In this document: positions 24,859 to 36,791 of the stretch, piece by piece | Position numbering within the stretch: the first letter of the stretch is position 1 | Layout of the letters: each line of letters begins with the position of its first letter | Source: Penicillium oxalicum | Lineage: Eukaryota > Ascomycota > Eurotiomycetes > Eurotiales > Aspergillaceae | NCBI RefSeq assembly: GCF_001723175.1 | Contig: NC_064650.1 | Location: 2,480,001 to 2,544,000, forward strand | Reading direction: 5' to 3' | Length of the DNA stretch: 64,000 nt | The notes under the pieces: generated by a model | Told to the model about the DNA's origin: nothing | The model's input: the letters and a program-made list of their open reading frames with translations, nothing else | Databases searched by the model: none | Made by a program: the position numbers and the translations under genes

Positions 24859-25670
24859 TTGTGAACACGGAAGCCCTTGCTATCCGCAAGTGACAAGGCC
24901 TGAACGCGGAGCTGGACCTGAACTTCCCAAAGAGAAGCAGAGGCAGATGTGCTGGATTCCGTCTGTGCTGGGTAGACCGGGATCTTTTTCCGACGGAAGT
25001 TGGATGCGAAGAAGACTCGTGGACTGGTGAAAGGACATGTCAGGACCATCAACCTGAGCGGCGGATTGCGGAAAACCAAGAGACAATCTTGGACCTTTCC
25101 CATGGAAACATTTCAATCTTGGAAGAAATGGAAGTCTACGAGTGAAGGGCCTAGTCCTACGACATGTCATCTGCTACACGATTGTCCGAAATAGATATGT
25201 GCCACAGGTACACTCGACGCATCGTATTGTCGGGCCAGAGAATTAAAGTAACAGAACAGGAGAGCATTGAACGAGAAATTCCTTCTCTCAATCGCACGCA
25301 CATGCAAGAGGCAAAAACAGTCGAGTAAGATTTTTTCGAGACCACCATATCACCCAATCCAAAGCAGATTATGATACACCCGTAGGGAAGAAGGAAAAAG
25401 AAAAAAAAAAAGAGAAGACGATAAAAAAACGCCAGCTAGTTTGCACTTGCGGATCTGTCAGATCCCCTCACGGTCCCGAAGAAACATCAAAAGAGAAAAA
25501 CGCCATCATGTCCGAAGAGTCGCCCAATGCAGAGGTGTGAAAGAAGCAGACGTGATCCTAACTGGGCAAAAAAAGTCGACCCACGAGGAAGAAAACACAA
25601 GGAAATGATATGGAAGGATGCCCTCGAGTGAATGAGATGGCTTTTGTGTTTTGTAGGAAACGAGTTCCGC
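24859..25670. other. Convergent 3' region
   Basis: Between the 3' ends of the secreted-protein gene (+) and the Nrd1-type gene (-). No gene seen; presumably overlapping 3' UTR space. Confidence 0.5.
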
Positions 25671-28445
25671 CTAATTGCCCTGTCCTGGAGGCGGGGGCTG
25701 GCTGCCAGGCTGCTGTGCGTTGCCCATCATGAAGCCCGGAGGCAAGAAAGGCATAGCAGGCATTCCAGGGAAGTTGAAACCATAGGCAGGGACGGCAGGA
25801 GGAACACCCGGGTTGGGCGCACCCGACATGTCGTGTTGATCATGACCCTGACCCTGACCCTGGCCGTGTGAGCCGTGGGCGGGACCACTGTATCCATCGC
25901 GGTCAAAGCGACCCCGGCCACCGCCACCGAATCGTTGCGGGCCTTGTTCGTGACCACCGCGGGACGAAATAGGGCCCCGGCGGCCGCCGGTGTCAGTGGC
26001 GATGCGGCGACTGATCGCCTTGGATGACACACCGGCACCAATCTCAATGTCTGGTTCTTCAACAACCATGCCCGACTCGATGGGTCGACCACCGGTGCCT
26101 CCATACTCGGCAGTCAGCATCCACTTGCGATCGGCCTCGGTCAAACGCTCAATAGGAATCACACTAATTCCGGTCTGGTAGTCACTGCAGTCACGGGGTC
26201 CGAAGCCAACACCCCAACGGGTGCGCAACTGCATCTCCCCCTGTCGGTAGGACTCCATGCCATCACGGGCCGCAACCGCATCGGGGCGGCTGATCATCTT
26301 GATGAAGGCGTGACGCTTGTCGACGTTGACGATGCAGGTCTGGACGATACCGAACTGGCCAAAGAGAGAGCGCAGGTGTGCCTCGGAGGAAGTCACGCCA
26401 CCGACAAAGAGGGTGCGGCTCAGAACCTTGATGTTGCCCTGGCCGATGGAGTAGTCCCATTCAATCAGCTTAGGACCGGGAGGGGGCAGGTTAGGATCCT
26501 TGTTGCGCTGAGGAGAAGGAGTGCGACGGCGGCGGCCTCCAGGGGGGCTGCGTTGACGATAGTCACCTCCGCCCCGACGACCTCCACGAGCGTCACGGGG
26601 GTCACCTCGGCGGCCAGGGGAATCCCCGTGGTATTCGCCGTACACAGGGCTGTCACGGCGACGAGGAGGGGAAGCAGTGCGACGACGGTCCCAGCCAGGG
26701 GAGCGGGAACGGCGACGGTAACCGTTTGGGGAGCGAGGGAAGTCACGATCGCGATCGCGGTCACGGTCGTCACGGCCTTGAGCGTCCGGCTGGCCCCAGC
26801 CACCAGCACCAGCGGGAGCAGGCGCCTGTCCGGGCATCATCGGGAACCCGGGGATCGGTGCGGCGGGATTTGCACCACCCATCGCTCCAGACATGTTGAG
26901 GAGCTGAAGGGCAGTGGCCCACTGGTCCTGGGGAATGCCTTGGGTGGACAGGAATTGCAGCAGCTGAAGTTGTTGAGAAAATGCATTTCCATCCGGCATA
27001 CCAGGCATCGCACCCGGCTGCTGCGACATCATAGCGGCCAACGGATTAGGAGCGGCGGTCAAAGGGTTGGGAGTGTTGCTCTGACTTTGAGGCTGAGCGG
27101 GCATGGCCGGATTCTGCGCCATGCCAGCGAGAGCGGCATATGGGTTTGCAGTCATGGCGGCATACGGATTGGCCGCAGGGGTGGCCGATGAAGATTCAGC
27201 GGAGGGAATAGGAGGGATGACGCCCGTCAAAGCAGCCAGTGGGTTTGGGGGAGCAGGAGCTGCCGGGGCGACTGGGGCGGCGGGAGTAGCGGCGGCAGTG
27301 GAGCTCTGCTTGGCCATGTCGGCGAGAGCCTTCAGGATACTGGAAGTGTCGGGGGCCGCTCCGGACCCGTTGGCGGAAGGTTGAGATTGAGACTGAGCGA
27401 TAGGGCCACCGAGTAGATTGGAGCCCGGTGCAGGGGACCCCTCGGGAGTCGTAGATTCGACGTCTGTAGGAGATACTCGATCAGTCCGGTGCTTGGCGCG
27501 ATTGAAATGAGACAGGGAGGCGAGACAAACGACTTACTCTGTGCCGGCGCATTCAGTTTCTCGCGGAACGAGGCTAACATGGTGGTGGGGAAAGTACCGC
27601 CACGCTCCCAGATGTCAATGAGCTTTTTGATCTTCTCCTACAAGGCAAACTTTGTGTAAGCGAACGTGTCCAACGACGAAAAACATCGCAGACGACCAAT
27701 CTAAGAGCTGACACTCCTAGCCCCTGGCAAGGCTCATTCGACCCTCAATGGTGAATAACGAATACCATGGGCAAAAGGAAAGACGCAACCACGAGGGATA
27801 CCAAAGTGTAAGACCGTCAGCCCCAACATAGAGTTCGGTTTGAGTCTATCAAAAGACCACGGTCCACCCTGGCGTGCAGGTCTAATGCATACAAAGCATA
27901 CGAGTTGTAACAGAAAGACGGGATCGAGAATTCATGAAAGGCGCAGATGCATGCAAAATTTATGTGCATCTCAGGTTCATTAAAACGTACCTTTTGATCG
28001 TTGGGGGCGTTGTTAATGATGTCGGTCATCAATACCGGTAACAATTCAGTCACTCGATTCACACCAGCCGCGAATGTTCCATCCGGAGCCGCGCTTCCAG
28101 AGGGCTGGGCAGCTTTGCGTGCGAGTTCTACCCATTGTCGGGTTACGGAGTCTACGACGTAGAGTACGCCCAGCTTGTGAGTACCCGGAGTCTTCTTGAA
28201 GTGAGTGTAGATTTTCTGGATCAAGACAGATTCATTCTGCAAATTTTAATCAGCAAACTGTGGGAACTCTCGAGAGGTATTGTGGCTCAGGCACCATATC
28301 TTGAATGGTGTCCGGCAAAACGTACCTGGACGTTGGCAGTGCATAGCGCTGTGATACCCTGAATCTTGGTACCAGAGACACCAGGTGGCTTTAAAGCCAG
28401 CATGGATTGGAGATAATTCTCCAGTTCTGCTACAGCCGAAGACAT
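25671..28445 (-). CDS. NRD1: Nrd1/Seb1-type RNA-binding protein (CID + RRM)
   Basis: Nuclear protein that binds the RNA polymerase II C-terminal domain and nascent RNA to steer termination and 3'-end choice (yeast Nrd1, S. pombe Seb1). Exons 28445-28326, 28236-27991, 27637-27538 and 27463-25671; 752 residues. Residues 1 to about 155 form the CTD-interaction domain: MSSAVAELENYLQSMLALKP, THFKKTPGTHKLGVLYVVDS, LMTDIINNAPNDQKEKIKKL. A long Pro/Ala/Gln-rich linker follows, then an RD/RS-rich stretch (about 385-475), then one RRM at about 504-575 with RNP2 LFVGGV and RNP1-like KRHAFIKM. Downstream are TRWGVGFGPRDCSDYQTG and RGG-type and Pro-Gly-rich tails. The order CID, RS-rich, RRM, PQ-rich is diagnostic of Nrd1/Seb1. 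Confidence 0.93.
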
Positions 28446-29839
28446 GGCGTTCTGTCTGCCAGGGAGTGACGATGTAGTTGATTAAAAGACCAGCAACGCA
28501 AATCCTTGAGTCCCGGCGGAGAGGGTTGTTTTGTCTGAAGTCGAGGACACTAGAGCGGAGCGACAATAGTGCAGGCACTGATGAGAATCAGTCTCCAGAT
28601 GGCTAGTGAGCGATATCTGAGTTCACAGCCAATACTGCAAGATTCGCACTACTTCCAAGAGAAGAAGATCCGTGTGTGGAAAGATGTGGTACAACTGAAA
28701 GATCTTGAGAGCGCCTAAGGAGATAAAATCCAAGTCGGAGTGTCTCTCGCTATGTTCTTATGAGCTGACCACGGATGTGAGGTGAGGCCTTGGATTTTGG
28801 TTTGCTGCCCGCAGATTTGGGGGGGAAGTTTCTTCACACTACAGCACGAGCGTGTTCACTGAGAGATCAGAGAAACTGCCGCCTACAGCTGAGATACAGC
28901 CTAAAGCGAGAAGACCGAAATGGAGGATTGTCCCGAGGGGTCCAGAGCACTCGAAGGAGATGCGGGAGCCTGGCGAATGTACGGTACGAGTGTACGATGT
29001 ACTGAGTACTGGGGTCCAACCTAAAGCGCACTGTGCCCGAAAAAGAGATCCTTTTTTCTGCTCTTTGCTGCCTCGGATGGGCCGGATTTACAGAATTTAG
29101 GTAATCCGTGCGTGTTGTCGAGATGGAGATGATGGAAAAAAAGGATGAGGAGGTCGATAGAAATGAGCGGAATGCAAGAGAGAAGAGGAAGGGGATGATG
29201 CGGAAGAGAAAGGGAAGGTTGGAGGATCGGGTAGAAGAGGACTGGTCGTAAGGCTTTTTCTTTTGCAAGGTTTGCATTAGCGTGCGTTTGTATTTCTGGC
29301 CCTAGTCTCCTTTGGGATTCTATCACGTGATATGGGGCGCCTCTCCCCTTCCTTTGGGCATGTGGCTAAAGTCACATGATGGCGCTAATGCCAAGGCGTG
29401 CCGGTACCTAGCAACACTGACGTACTGTGGGTATGCTGGGGTGTAATAGTGATGTGCTATGTGCATGTCAAATGTATGTAGAGCTTATAAGAGATCAGAA
29501 AAGTACATCACTACTCATGATCCAGAGGACATACAGCTCTTAAGTGTGTCTAATCTTGGTGATTCACGATCACCTTAAATCGTCAATTTAGTCATGTGAC
29601 AGGCACCGGCGTCACCTAGGGTGTAGCCCCCCATGTATGTACGCCGAATATATACACGCTTGACTTCCATGCTCCGTCCATCCATTCGGTCACACTGCCA
29701 CTTTCCATAAGTTCCAATAGACTCGTTTCATCTCCTCCGAGATCGATACAGAATATTTTGATAAGACAACCGTCACTAATTGTGTTATCTCAAAGTCAAT
29801 GTACTCCTTGCTGAAGTACCACGATCTTCCCCCTTGACA

Positions 29840-29950
29840 ATGCCTCAAGCTTCCGTTCTCGGTGAACCATTTCAGAAACTCCCGGCTAGATTCGGGGAGC
29901 CAGCGCTACGAAGGAAACATGGAAATGTTGTTCTCCTCAAACGAAAGTAA
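29840..29950 (+). CDS. Small ORF, 36 residues, possible peptide gene
   Basis: Reads MPQASVLGEPFQKLPARFGE and then a basic tail ending VVLLKRK; no family recognised. A TATA-like ATATATAC lies about 190 bp upstream (near 29649), and a leader without obvious structure separates them. A plausible intron begins inside the stop (GTAAGA at 29947, TATAG acceptor ending 30016). Spliced or not, the frame ends at Lys-stop, so the peptide is unchanged. Could be a genuine small gene, the upstream ORF of a non-coding transcript, or chance. Confidence 0.3.
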   Translation: MPQASVLGEPFQKLPARFGEPALRRKHGNVVLLKRK

Positions 29951-30656
29951 GAGGATTCAAATCAATGCTCAACTAAAAATGAGACTGAAGTGACGAATCA
30001 CTTCGTTTGCATATAGGTAGAATTCCTGAGAACCATGTTGCTTCAATACTGATTTAAATGCCTTGTCCTTTATGGTACATGACTACATATCGCGTGTCGA
30101 GCGCACCCTCCACTGGTAGTCTTGTATAGTGTACAGCTTTACAAAGCGTTGTTGGTGCTGTAGAGATGCGTAGAAAATAAATTGCCCATGTTTACATAGG
30201 TTGAAATCATTTGTAGCCACCGTTCAGACCACCGTAGTCAGATCGCAATGCCGAGGATGCTCGCACGAAATCTTCGGGGTTCCGGATGGCGGCACGGGAC
30301 AAAAGCCAACGACTTGCCGACGTCACTGCCCTGCATCAACCAGAGGAACTCGTATGTAAAGTAAATACCGTAATAAATACAATCAGGTGACTGTCTGTGT
30401 GTGCCTGTTTGGTATTTTTGCACCCCCTGACAGGAAGGTCGCCCATTGGCAGCTACAGTACTACCAAACGCGGCCAGGGCAACACGTCTCTATATGCAAC
30501 CGGAAGTCCTGGTACACTTCCATCTAAAGAATATTGTGAATGGAGCAACATCGAGGCTTGTCATCCCCGAATTATGTCCGGAGTCACTTTGAACAAGTAT
30601 GCGCTGCGGCGCGAAAACGAGCAACAAAATGCGGAATGATATCATCATAGCGCTGT

Positions 30657-31187
30657 ATGTTGGTGCCAGTGGGCGAAATATCTACATTTGCATGTGCTTT
30701 TACAGCCGTCTGTGCAGCAGTGATACTTTGCCTGTTGACTCTTCAGTACTACGTAGATGCCACTCGACTCGGGTCTGTTCGACAACATAGACTTGCCCTT
30801 CTATCGCTCGCGAGGGGCCATCTGTGGGAATGGTCACCCAGATCACCAAATGTCGATCTCCACAGGCCCGTAAAGAGCAGTCTCAACTTGGAAGACTTTG
30901 CGCGAGCGCACTACGAAGAAATGAACGATCTACCGGCAGGCCGACCTGGTGAGTGGAGCCTCATGTTCTTCGGTCGCCCACCTCGGTCACTGTCCTACTG
31001 GAAGACCAATACGGCGCTGATACAATACTTGAGAGCCATACTTTCCGAGAGATACCGAGTTTTTCTGACAACTTTCATCAAAATTACGAAAAGTCGCATG
31101 GTCTCTTTCACCACCACCGTAACCTGTTCCTTCCGCTGTCCGCCAGCCCGTAAGCCGAATTCCCGCGAAAATCACCCCAAAGGGTAA
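30657..31187 (+). CDS. Hypothetical ORF, 176 residues, weak
   Basis: An unspliced frame with one hydrophobic segment near the N-terminus (FACAFTAVCAAVILCLLTLQ) and then a polar region with no recognisable domain. It ends about 250 bp before the citA start, inside what should be the citA promoter, which argues against it. Listed because it is the longest unexplained frame in this gap. Confidence 0.2.
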   Translation: MLVPVGEISTFACAFTAVCAAVILCLLTLQYYVDATRLGSVRQHRLALLSLARGHLWEWSPRSPNVDLHRPVKSSLNLEDFARAHYEEMNDLPAGRPGEWSLMFFGRPPRSLSYWKTNTALIQYLRAILSERYRVFLTTFIKITKSRMVSFTTTVTCSFRCPPARKPNSRENHPKG

Positions 31188-31434
31188 CGGGCCACAGAAA
31201 ATGCGCAAAAAGGGAAACTCACGGGGTCCCGAATCTGACCATACCGGCGGTAATTACCAGCTTGGACAGAATCCGAGAAAAAAAAACCCAGCGAAATCCA
31301 GGGAGCTCTCGGAATGGATTTCTTCTGCCTTCCCCCGTATTTCTTTCTTTCTCCTTCCTTCTTAACCTGATCACCTTCCTCCAGATTCCCCCATATCCTT
31401 GAAATCTTCTTTTTTCGGATATTCACCATTCACA

Positions 31435-33189
31435 ATGGCCACCTCTCTTCGGATCGGTACCTCCGCTCTGCGGGCCTCCTTTGCGAAGCCCGTCCAGACT
31501 GCTGCTCTGAACGGTGCTCGCTGCTACTCCGCCGCCAAGGTCAAGGTATGTGATGGACCAAGCTTGCTTCCACCTGCTCTAGCGGCAGCAAGGCTCAATT
31601 GACATGCTGACGTGCCGGTAATAGTCCCTGAAGGACACCTTCGCCGACGGTCTGCCCGCCGAGATTGAGAAGGTCAAGAAGCTGCGCAAGTATGTCGACG
31701 ATATTTCCCAGTCCACAGTCTCTCTACTGCCGCGAGAATCGTCGCTAATCATCGCATTACTCTAGGGAGCACGGCCACAAGGTCATTGGCGAGGTTACTC
31801 TCGACCAGGCTTACGGCGGTGCCCGTGGTATCAAGTCCCTTGTTTGGGAGGTAAGTCAACACGGGTGTCTTGGATATGTCACTTTCATGGCATCGAAACC
31901 ATACCCTTTCCATCCTTCCAAAGCATCATCTTACTGACATTAATACTCTAGGGCTCTGTCCTCGACTCTGAGGAGGGTATCCGCTTCCGTGGCTACACTG
32001 TAAGATGATCCTGCATGGAATGCGCCCACTCAACAACCGTGGGAGTGGCTGACCGCTGACTTTTTCTCCCCTCTTATCTTAGATCCCCGACCTCCAGAAG
32101 CTGCTCCCCAAGGCTCCTGGTGGTGAGGAGCCCCTGCCTGAGGGTCTCTTCTGGCTCCTCCTGACTGGCGAGATCCCCTCCGAGCAGCAGGTCCGCGCCC
32201 TCTCTGCTGAGTGGGCTGCCCGCTCCGATGTTCCCGCCTTCGTTGAGGAGCTCATCGACCGCTGCCCCAGCACCCTCCACCCCATGGCTCAGTTCTCTTT
32301 GGCTGTGACCGCTCTGGAGCACGAGTCCTCCTTCGCCAAGGCCTACGCCAAGGGTATCAACAAGAAGGACTACTGGAGCTACACCTTCGAGGACTCCATG
32401 GACCTGATCGCCAAGCTGCCCACCATTGCCTCCAAGATCTACCGCAACGTCTTCAAGGACGGCAAGGTTGCCCCCATTCAGAAGGACAAGGATTACTCCT
32501 TCAACTTGGCCAACCAGCTCGGCTTCGGCGGCAACAAGGACTTTGTTGAGCTGATGCGTCTGTACCTGACCATCCACTCCGACCACGAGGGTGGTAACGT
32601 CTCCGCCCACACCACCCACTTGGTCGGCAGTGCTCTGAGCTCCCCCATGCTCTCTCTGTCTGCTGGTCTCCAGGGTCTGGCTGGTCCTCTCCACGGTCTT
32701 GCTAACCAGGAGGTCCTGAACTGGCTCACCGAGATGAAGAAGGCCATCGGCAACGACCTCAGCGACCAGTCCATCAAGGATTACCTCTGGTCCACCCTGA
32801 ACTCCGGCCGTGTCGTCCCTGGCTACGGCCACGCCGTCCTCCGCAAGACTGACCCCCGCTACATGTCTCAGCGCGAGTTTGCTCTCCGCAAGCTGCCCGA
32901 TGACGAGATGTTCAAGCTGGTCAGCCAGGTCTACAAGATCGCCCCCGGTGTCCTGACCGAGCACGGCAAGACCAAGAACCCCTACCCCAACGTCGATGCC
33001 CACTCCGGTGTCCTCCTCCAGTACTACGGTCTGACCGAGGCCAACTACTACACCGTCCTGTTCGGTGTGTCCCGTGCTCTGGGTGTCCTGCCCCAGCTGA
33101 TCATTGACCGTGCTTTCGGCATGCCCATCGAGCGTCCCAAGTCCTTCAGCACCGAGGCCTACGCCAAGCTTGTTGGCGCCAAGCTGTAA
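31435..33189 (+). CDS. citA: Citrate synthase, mitochondrial
   Basis: Condenses oxaloacetate and acetyl-CoA to citrate, the first step of the TCA cycle, in the mitochondrial matrix. Exons 31435-31545, 31625-31689, 31766-31850, 31952-31999 and 32083-33189 give 471 residues. The first 35 residues ([20 protein letters not shown]...) are rich in Arg, Ser and Ala with no acids, a typical presequence. Seen: [56 protein letters not shown], the catalytic-region histidines in [16 protein letters not shown] and [16 protein letters not shown], and the late Asp region [15 protein letters not shown]. Codon use is strongly biased to C-ending codons, as expected of a highly expressed gene. The carrier gene Yhm2 follows on the same strand. 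Confidence 0.98.
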
Positions 33190-33523
33190 AAAGTTGGACT
33201 TCTTCCCACCCCTTTCTCTTATATTTGATGAAGTGAGATGTTAGGGAGAACCCGACCCGCCGCTGCCTCACGGTAGTGGGTGGTGTGCGGGCAAGGGGGA
33301 CCTCGTGTATTATTTCTTTTTGTCTTGGATACTCTTATTTTATGTTGTATGATAGGACTTGATCAGTTCGAGCGGGCCTTGGAACAGCACTTCCTCCATT
33401 TTTGATATCTCTTTTTTAAACATAGAAAACCAATCTACATGGAATTTGGTCACGCTGATCATGGGTTTGTGCCATTGGGAGATGGGGAGATACTTCCAAT
33501 CGATCTTCGCGTGAATGCTCGAT

Positions 33524-33537
33524 GGGGGGGGGGGGGG
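33524..33537 (+). repeat. G14 homopolymer
   Basis: Fourteen consecutive G, about 340 bp downstream of the citA stop codon. Confidence 0.8.
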
Positions 33538-34581
33538 AAGACGAGAGATGTGGCGCACAGTGGGTGAAGATACTTGCTGGAATGTAGGAAGCTGTCCGAG
33601 AGCTCGCCACGCATACCGTTCCGCCTGGCGGACCTATCCTCAATCGACGAGTCCATTGGAGGTGTCTTTGATGCGGCCTTAACATGAATCATGCAGGTGA
33701 CTTCATACTGGGCGGCAGACCCATGCAAAACAATATACTGCATTCGGAGTGTAGTACCGTCACCACAGACACCATTGGCCAATTGTACCCACTGTTTTCT
33801 TTTTTTTTTGTTCTGACGACTACGATGGTAGAATCGAGCACCGGAATTGTCCTGAATTGTTGGGGGGACCCGCTTGGGGCGATTGGAGGCTCTTGAGCTC
33901 TCAACCGCCCTCACCGACCCACTCAACCGGCTGGAAAGGGGAAGAGAAAATCAAAAATAAAGATCGAAAATCCGGACGAGATGAAATTGAGATCAAAGGT
34001 CATAGTCAGATCGCACTGGGTAGATGAGAGATTGGTACATGTAGATCTGGAAAAGCAAATAAAAAAAATTCCGCTCGACACATGGATGATCGGAGGGCCA
34101 TTGTACAGTGCGGGAATTTTTGGGTCATGGGTGAAGTGCTTACTTGGTAGGGAATGTGAGAGAGCGCAGAAGCCCGAGGTCTCCCGGCTTCGTGTTGAAG
34201 GTCCAAACCGCGAAACAGCTGTAGAGAATTGGCCATATTTTTTTTCTTTTTCATCGGGAGAAAGAGCACAAGATCATAAGTCAGTCTGAACAGGAGAACG
34301 TTCACCGCATGAAATACTGTTCCTTCAACCGTCGCCGGCAAGCGGGTCCAAGTGTTCGCAGTCAAGCTTGAGGATCAATCCACAGTTCATGAGGGCACTT
34401 GGTGAAGGGCCCGTATCTTCCAATGTCAATAGCGATGACCGATCTAGATGCTTTGGGTTGAGTGTCTATTGATTGGATCGTGACGGCTGTCATCACCGAC
34501 GCACCGTAATCATCGAGCGTGTCTTCTCATCATGGAGCAGCCATGGTGGACGATTGTATCCCAAAACAGTCGGTATGGGAG

Positions 34582-35042
34582 GTACCCAGTACCCGATGGT
34601 CTGAGCGGAGATGGGTCCAGCAGCAAAGTACCCAGTACCGACTTCTGGGTGGAGGCACCACTCCCCAAACTTAGATCAGGTTACCTGGACTCGAGACGGT
34701 CTCGAATGAGTAGCAGCATGGGTCTGGCACATCGAGAAGAATCGTCTCACGAGGAAGAGAGATAATGCTCAGTTGCGTCAGCAGTGGCACTGATTCCCTT
34801 GTCAGTCGCTGTGGGATCGACACTTTTCCCTCGATAGGATCTTCGAGCTTCGGAAATGGTACAGCATCCTGTCCGAGTCTTCAACGGAGTTGTGCCTGAG
34901 TGCACGAGTGCATCGTAAGGATCGTCCGGAGGAGGATGATCTCCGCAGAGGGTACTTGCCGAGCAGGCAACAAATGCATGCCGGTCGAGGTACCGTCCTC
35001 CGCAGTCTACAGTCTGCGTCGACCGTCCAGTCCAGTACCCGA
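34582..35042 (+). promoter_or_regulatory. Three copies of a CCAGTACC(C)GA motif
   Basis: GTACCCAGTACCCGA at 34582-34596, GTACCCAGTACCGA at 34628-34641 and CCAGTACCCGA at 35032-35042, all in the same orientation upstream of the carrier gene start at 35274. The spread and orientation suggest a transcription-factor site; the factor is unknown. Confidence 0.35.
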
Positions 35043-35273
35043 ACCTACTTGGTACACCTCAGCACCCCCTCTCCCTCAACCTTTCGTTGCTGACTTTCAC
35101 CTTTATAAGACTATTGGACCTCTCCACGTCTGTCTCTTTTTGGTTTCCGTCTTCCTTAACACTGCTCTTCACAATCTCCCAACCCACCCCCTTCTCTCAC
35201 CCCATCCTTCTCGCGACGAAGCCCCTTATATCCCTTGGTCAGGGCCCCTTTCAGCAAAACAACTCTCTCAAAG

Positions 35274-36791
35274 ATGTCTACCACTACCTCCGACGTGGCC
35301 GTCGCGCCCAAGCTTGAGAAGAAGCCCGTCAAGTTCAGCAACTTGCTGCTCGGCGCCGGCTTGAACATGTTCGAGGTCACCACTTTGGGTCAGGTAAATG
35401 GATTTCCCTGGACGCTCCCCTCGGTGGTTCTGTTCCTGAACACCAGAAACGCTCCGCTCTACCACAACAAACAAATCGCCCATCCGCCATGAGCATCAAT
35501 CTTACCCACGAAATCATCACCAAATGAGATCATGCTGACCATTTGTCCTTTTCTCCCCCATCTCTAGCCGCTGGAAGTGATCAAGACAACCATGGCCGCG
35601 AACCGAGGCGACAGCTTCGCCGGCGCTATGGGTCGGATTTGGGGCCGTGGCGGGATCCTCGGTTGTACGTGACACCTCTCTTTCCCTCCTCTTTTTCCGG
35701 CATATGACTTGGCCTTGGATCTCCCTTTCTCCGGAGCTTCCCCCGCTTTTCCGTAAAACTTCCTCCGATTTACGCACAATCGCTAGTGTGTGGGGGGGGA
35801 ATAGGATGGGGGCGGCAGGCGTTGTGGGCACCACAAGGGCCCCCAGTCTCAGCTCAATCCCACGCGCCGATCCAATCATGGCGCAGCCAAATCGTCATGC
35901 AAATGCACATGCTCTCGAACTAGGAACTAATTCGTTTTTTTTCTCCGGGCGTACAGATTACCAAGGACTCATTCCCTGGGCCTGGATTGAGGCCTCCACC
36001 AAGGGTGCCGTGCTCCTCTTCGTTGCCTCCGAAGCTGAGTACCAGGCTCGCTCCCTTGGTGCGAACCAGTTCGTCGGTGGCATTGCGGGTGGTATGGTCG
36101 GTGGTATTGCCCAGGCCTACGCTACGATGGGTTTCTGCACCTGCATGAAGACCGTCGAGATCACCAAGCACAAGATGGCCGCTGCTGGTGTGAAGCCCCC
36201 CAGCACCTTTGCCACCTTCATGGATATCTACCGCAAGGAAGGTATCCGCGGCATCAACCGTGGTGTCAACGCCGTTGCCATTCGTCAAACTACCAACTGG
36301 GGTTCTCGTTTCGGTCTGTCCCGTCTGGCCGAGTCAGCCATTCGTAAGGTGACCGGCAAGGACGACAGCCAGAAGCTGTCTGCTTGGGAGAAGGTCCTGG
36401 CCTCCGGTCTCGGTGGTGGTCTCTCCGCCTGGAACCAGCCCATCGAGGTCATTCGTGTGGAGATGCAGAGCAAGACCCAGGACCCCAACCGCCCCAAGAA
36501 CTTGACCGTCGGCAAGACCTTCAAGTACATCTACGACAGCAACGGTCTGAAGGGTCTGTACCGTGGTGTTGCTCCCCGTATCGGTCTGGGTATCTGGCAG
36601 ACTGTCTGCATGGTGGCTCTGGGTGACATGTAAGTTGTTCCCTGCCAAGCTCAGTGATTCGGTTCTTTTTTTTTTTCTTCTCTCTTGCTGGCATGTGACA
36701 CCTCGGAACTAACGGACGCTATTTTCTCTCCTGCAGGGCCAAGGAAGCTGTTGAGAAGCTGACTGGTGAGACTGTTACCGCAAAGCACTAG
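35274..36791 (+). CDS. YHM2: Mitochondrial citrate/2-oxoglutarate carrier (Yhm2 family)
   Basis: Inner-membrane antiporter exchanging citrate for 2-oxoglutarate; yeast Yhm2 also associates with mitochondrial DNA, and Aspergillus YhmA supports cytosolic citrate and acetyl-CoA supply. Exons 35274-35393, 35568-35664, 35957-36629 and 36737-36791 give 314 residues. The structure is three mitochondrial-carrier repeats with divergent signatures: GQPLEVIKTTMAANRG (PX[DE]XX[KR] as PLEVIK), the second repeat around TCMKTVEITKHKM, and WNQPIEVIRVEMQSK in the third. The stretch [20 protein letters not shown] is characteristic of the Yhm2 group. The initial MSTTTSDVAV has no presequence, as usual for carriers. 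Neighbouring citA makes its substrate. Confidence 0.95.

Larger units (their letters stand above)
28446..31434. other. 3.0 kb divergent intergenic region
   Basis: Between the Nrd1-type gene (-) and citA (+). It contains a TATA-like element near 29649, a 36-codon small ORF at 29840 and a weak 176-codon frame at 30657, both listed separately, plus a CT-rich citA leader from about 31320. Confidence 0.5.
33190..35273. other. 2.1 kb region upstream of the citrate carrier gene
   Basis: Holds the citA 3' UTR, a G14 run at 33524-33537, three copies of a CCAGTACC(C)GA motif (34586, 34632, 35032) and a CT-rich leader before the carrier gene. No gene seen. Confidence 0.5.

Noticed and set aside
30207..30338. 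Minus-strand open stretch ending in SDYGGLNGGYK, like a terminal exon
   Set aside because: Only about 41 codons, preceded by an in-frame stop, and I found no upstream exon that joins in phase.
32074..33003. 309-codon minus-strand frame opposite citrate synthase
   Set aside because: Antisense shadow caused by C-ending codon bias in citA.
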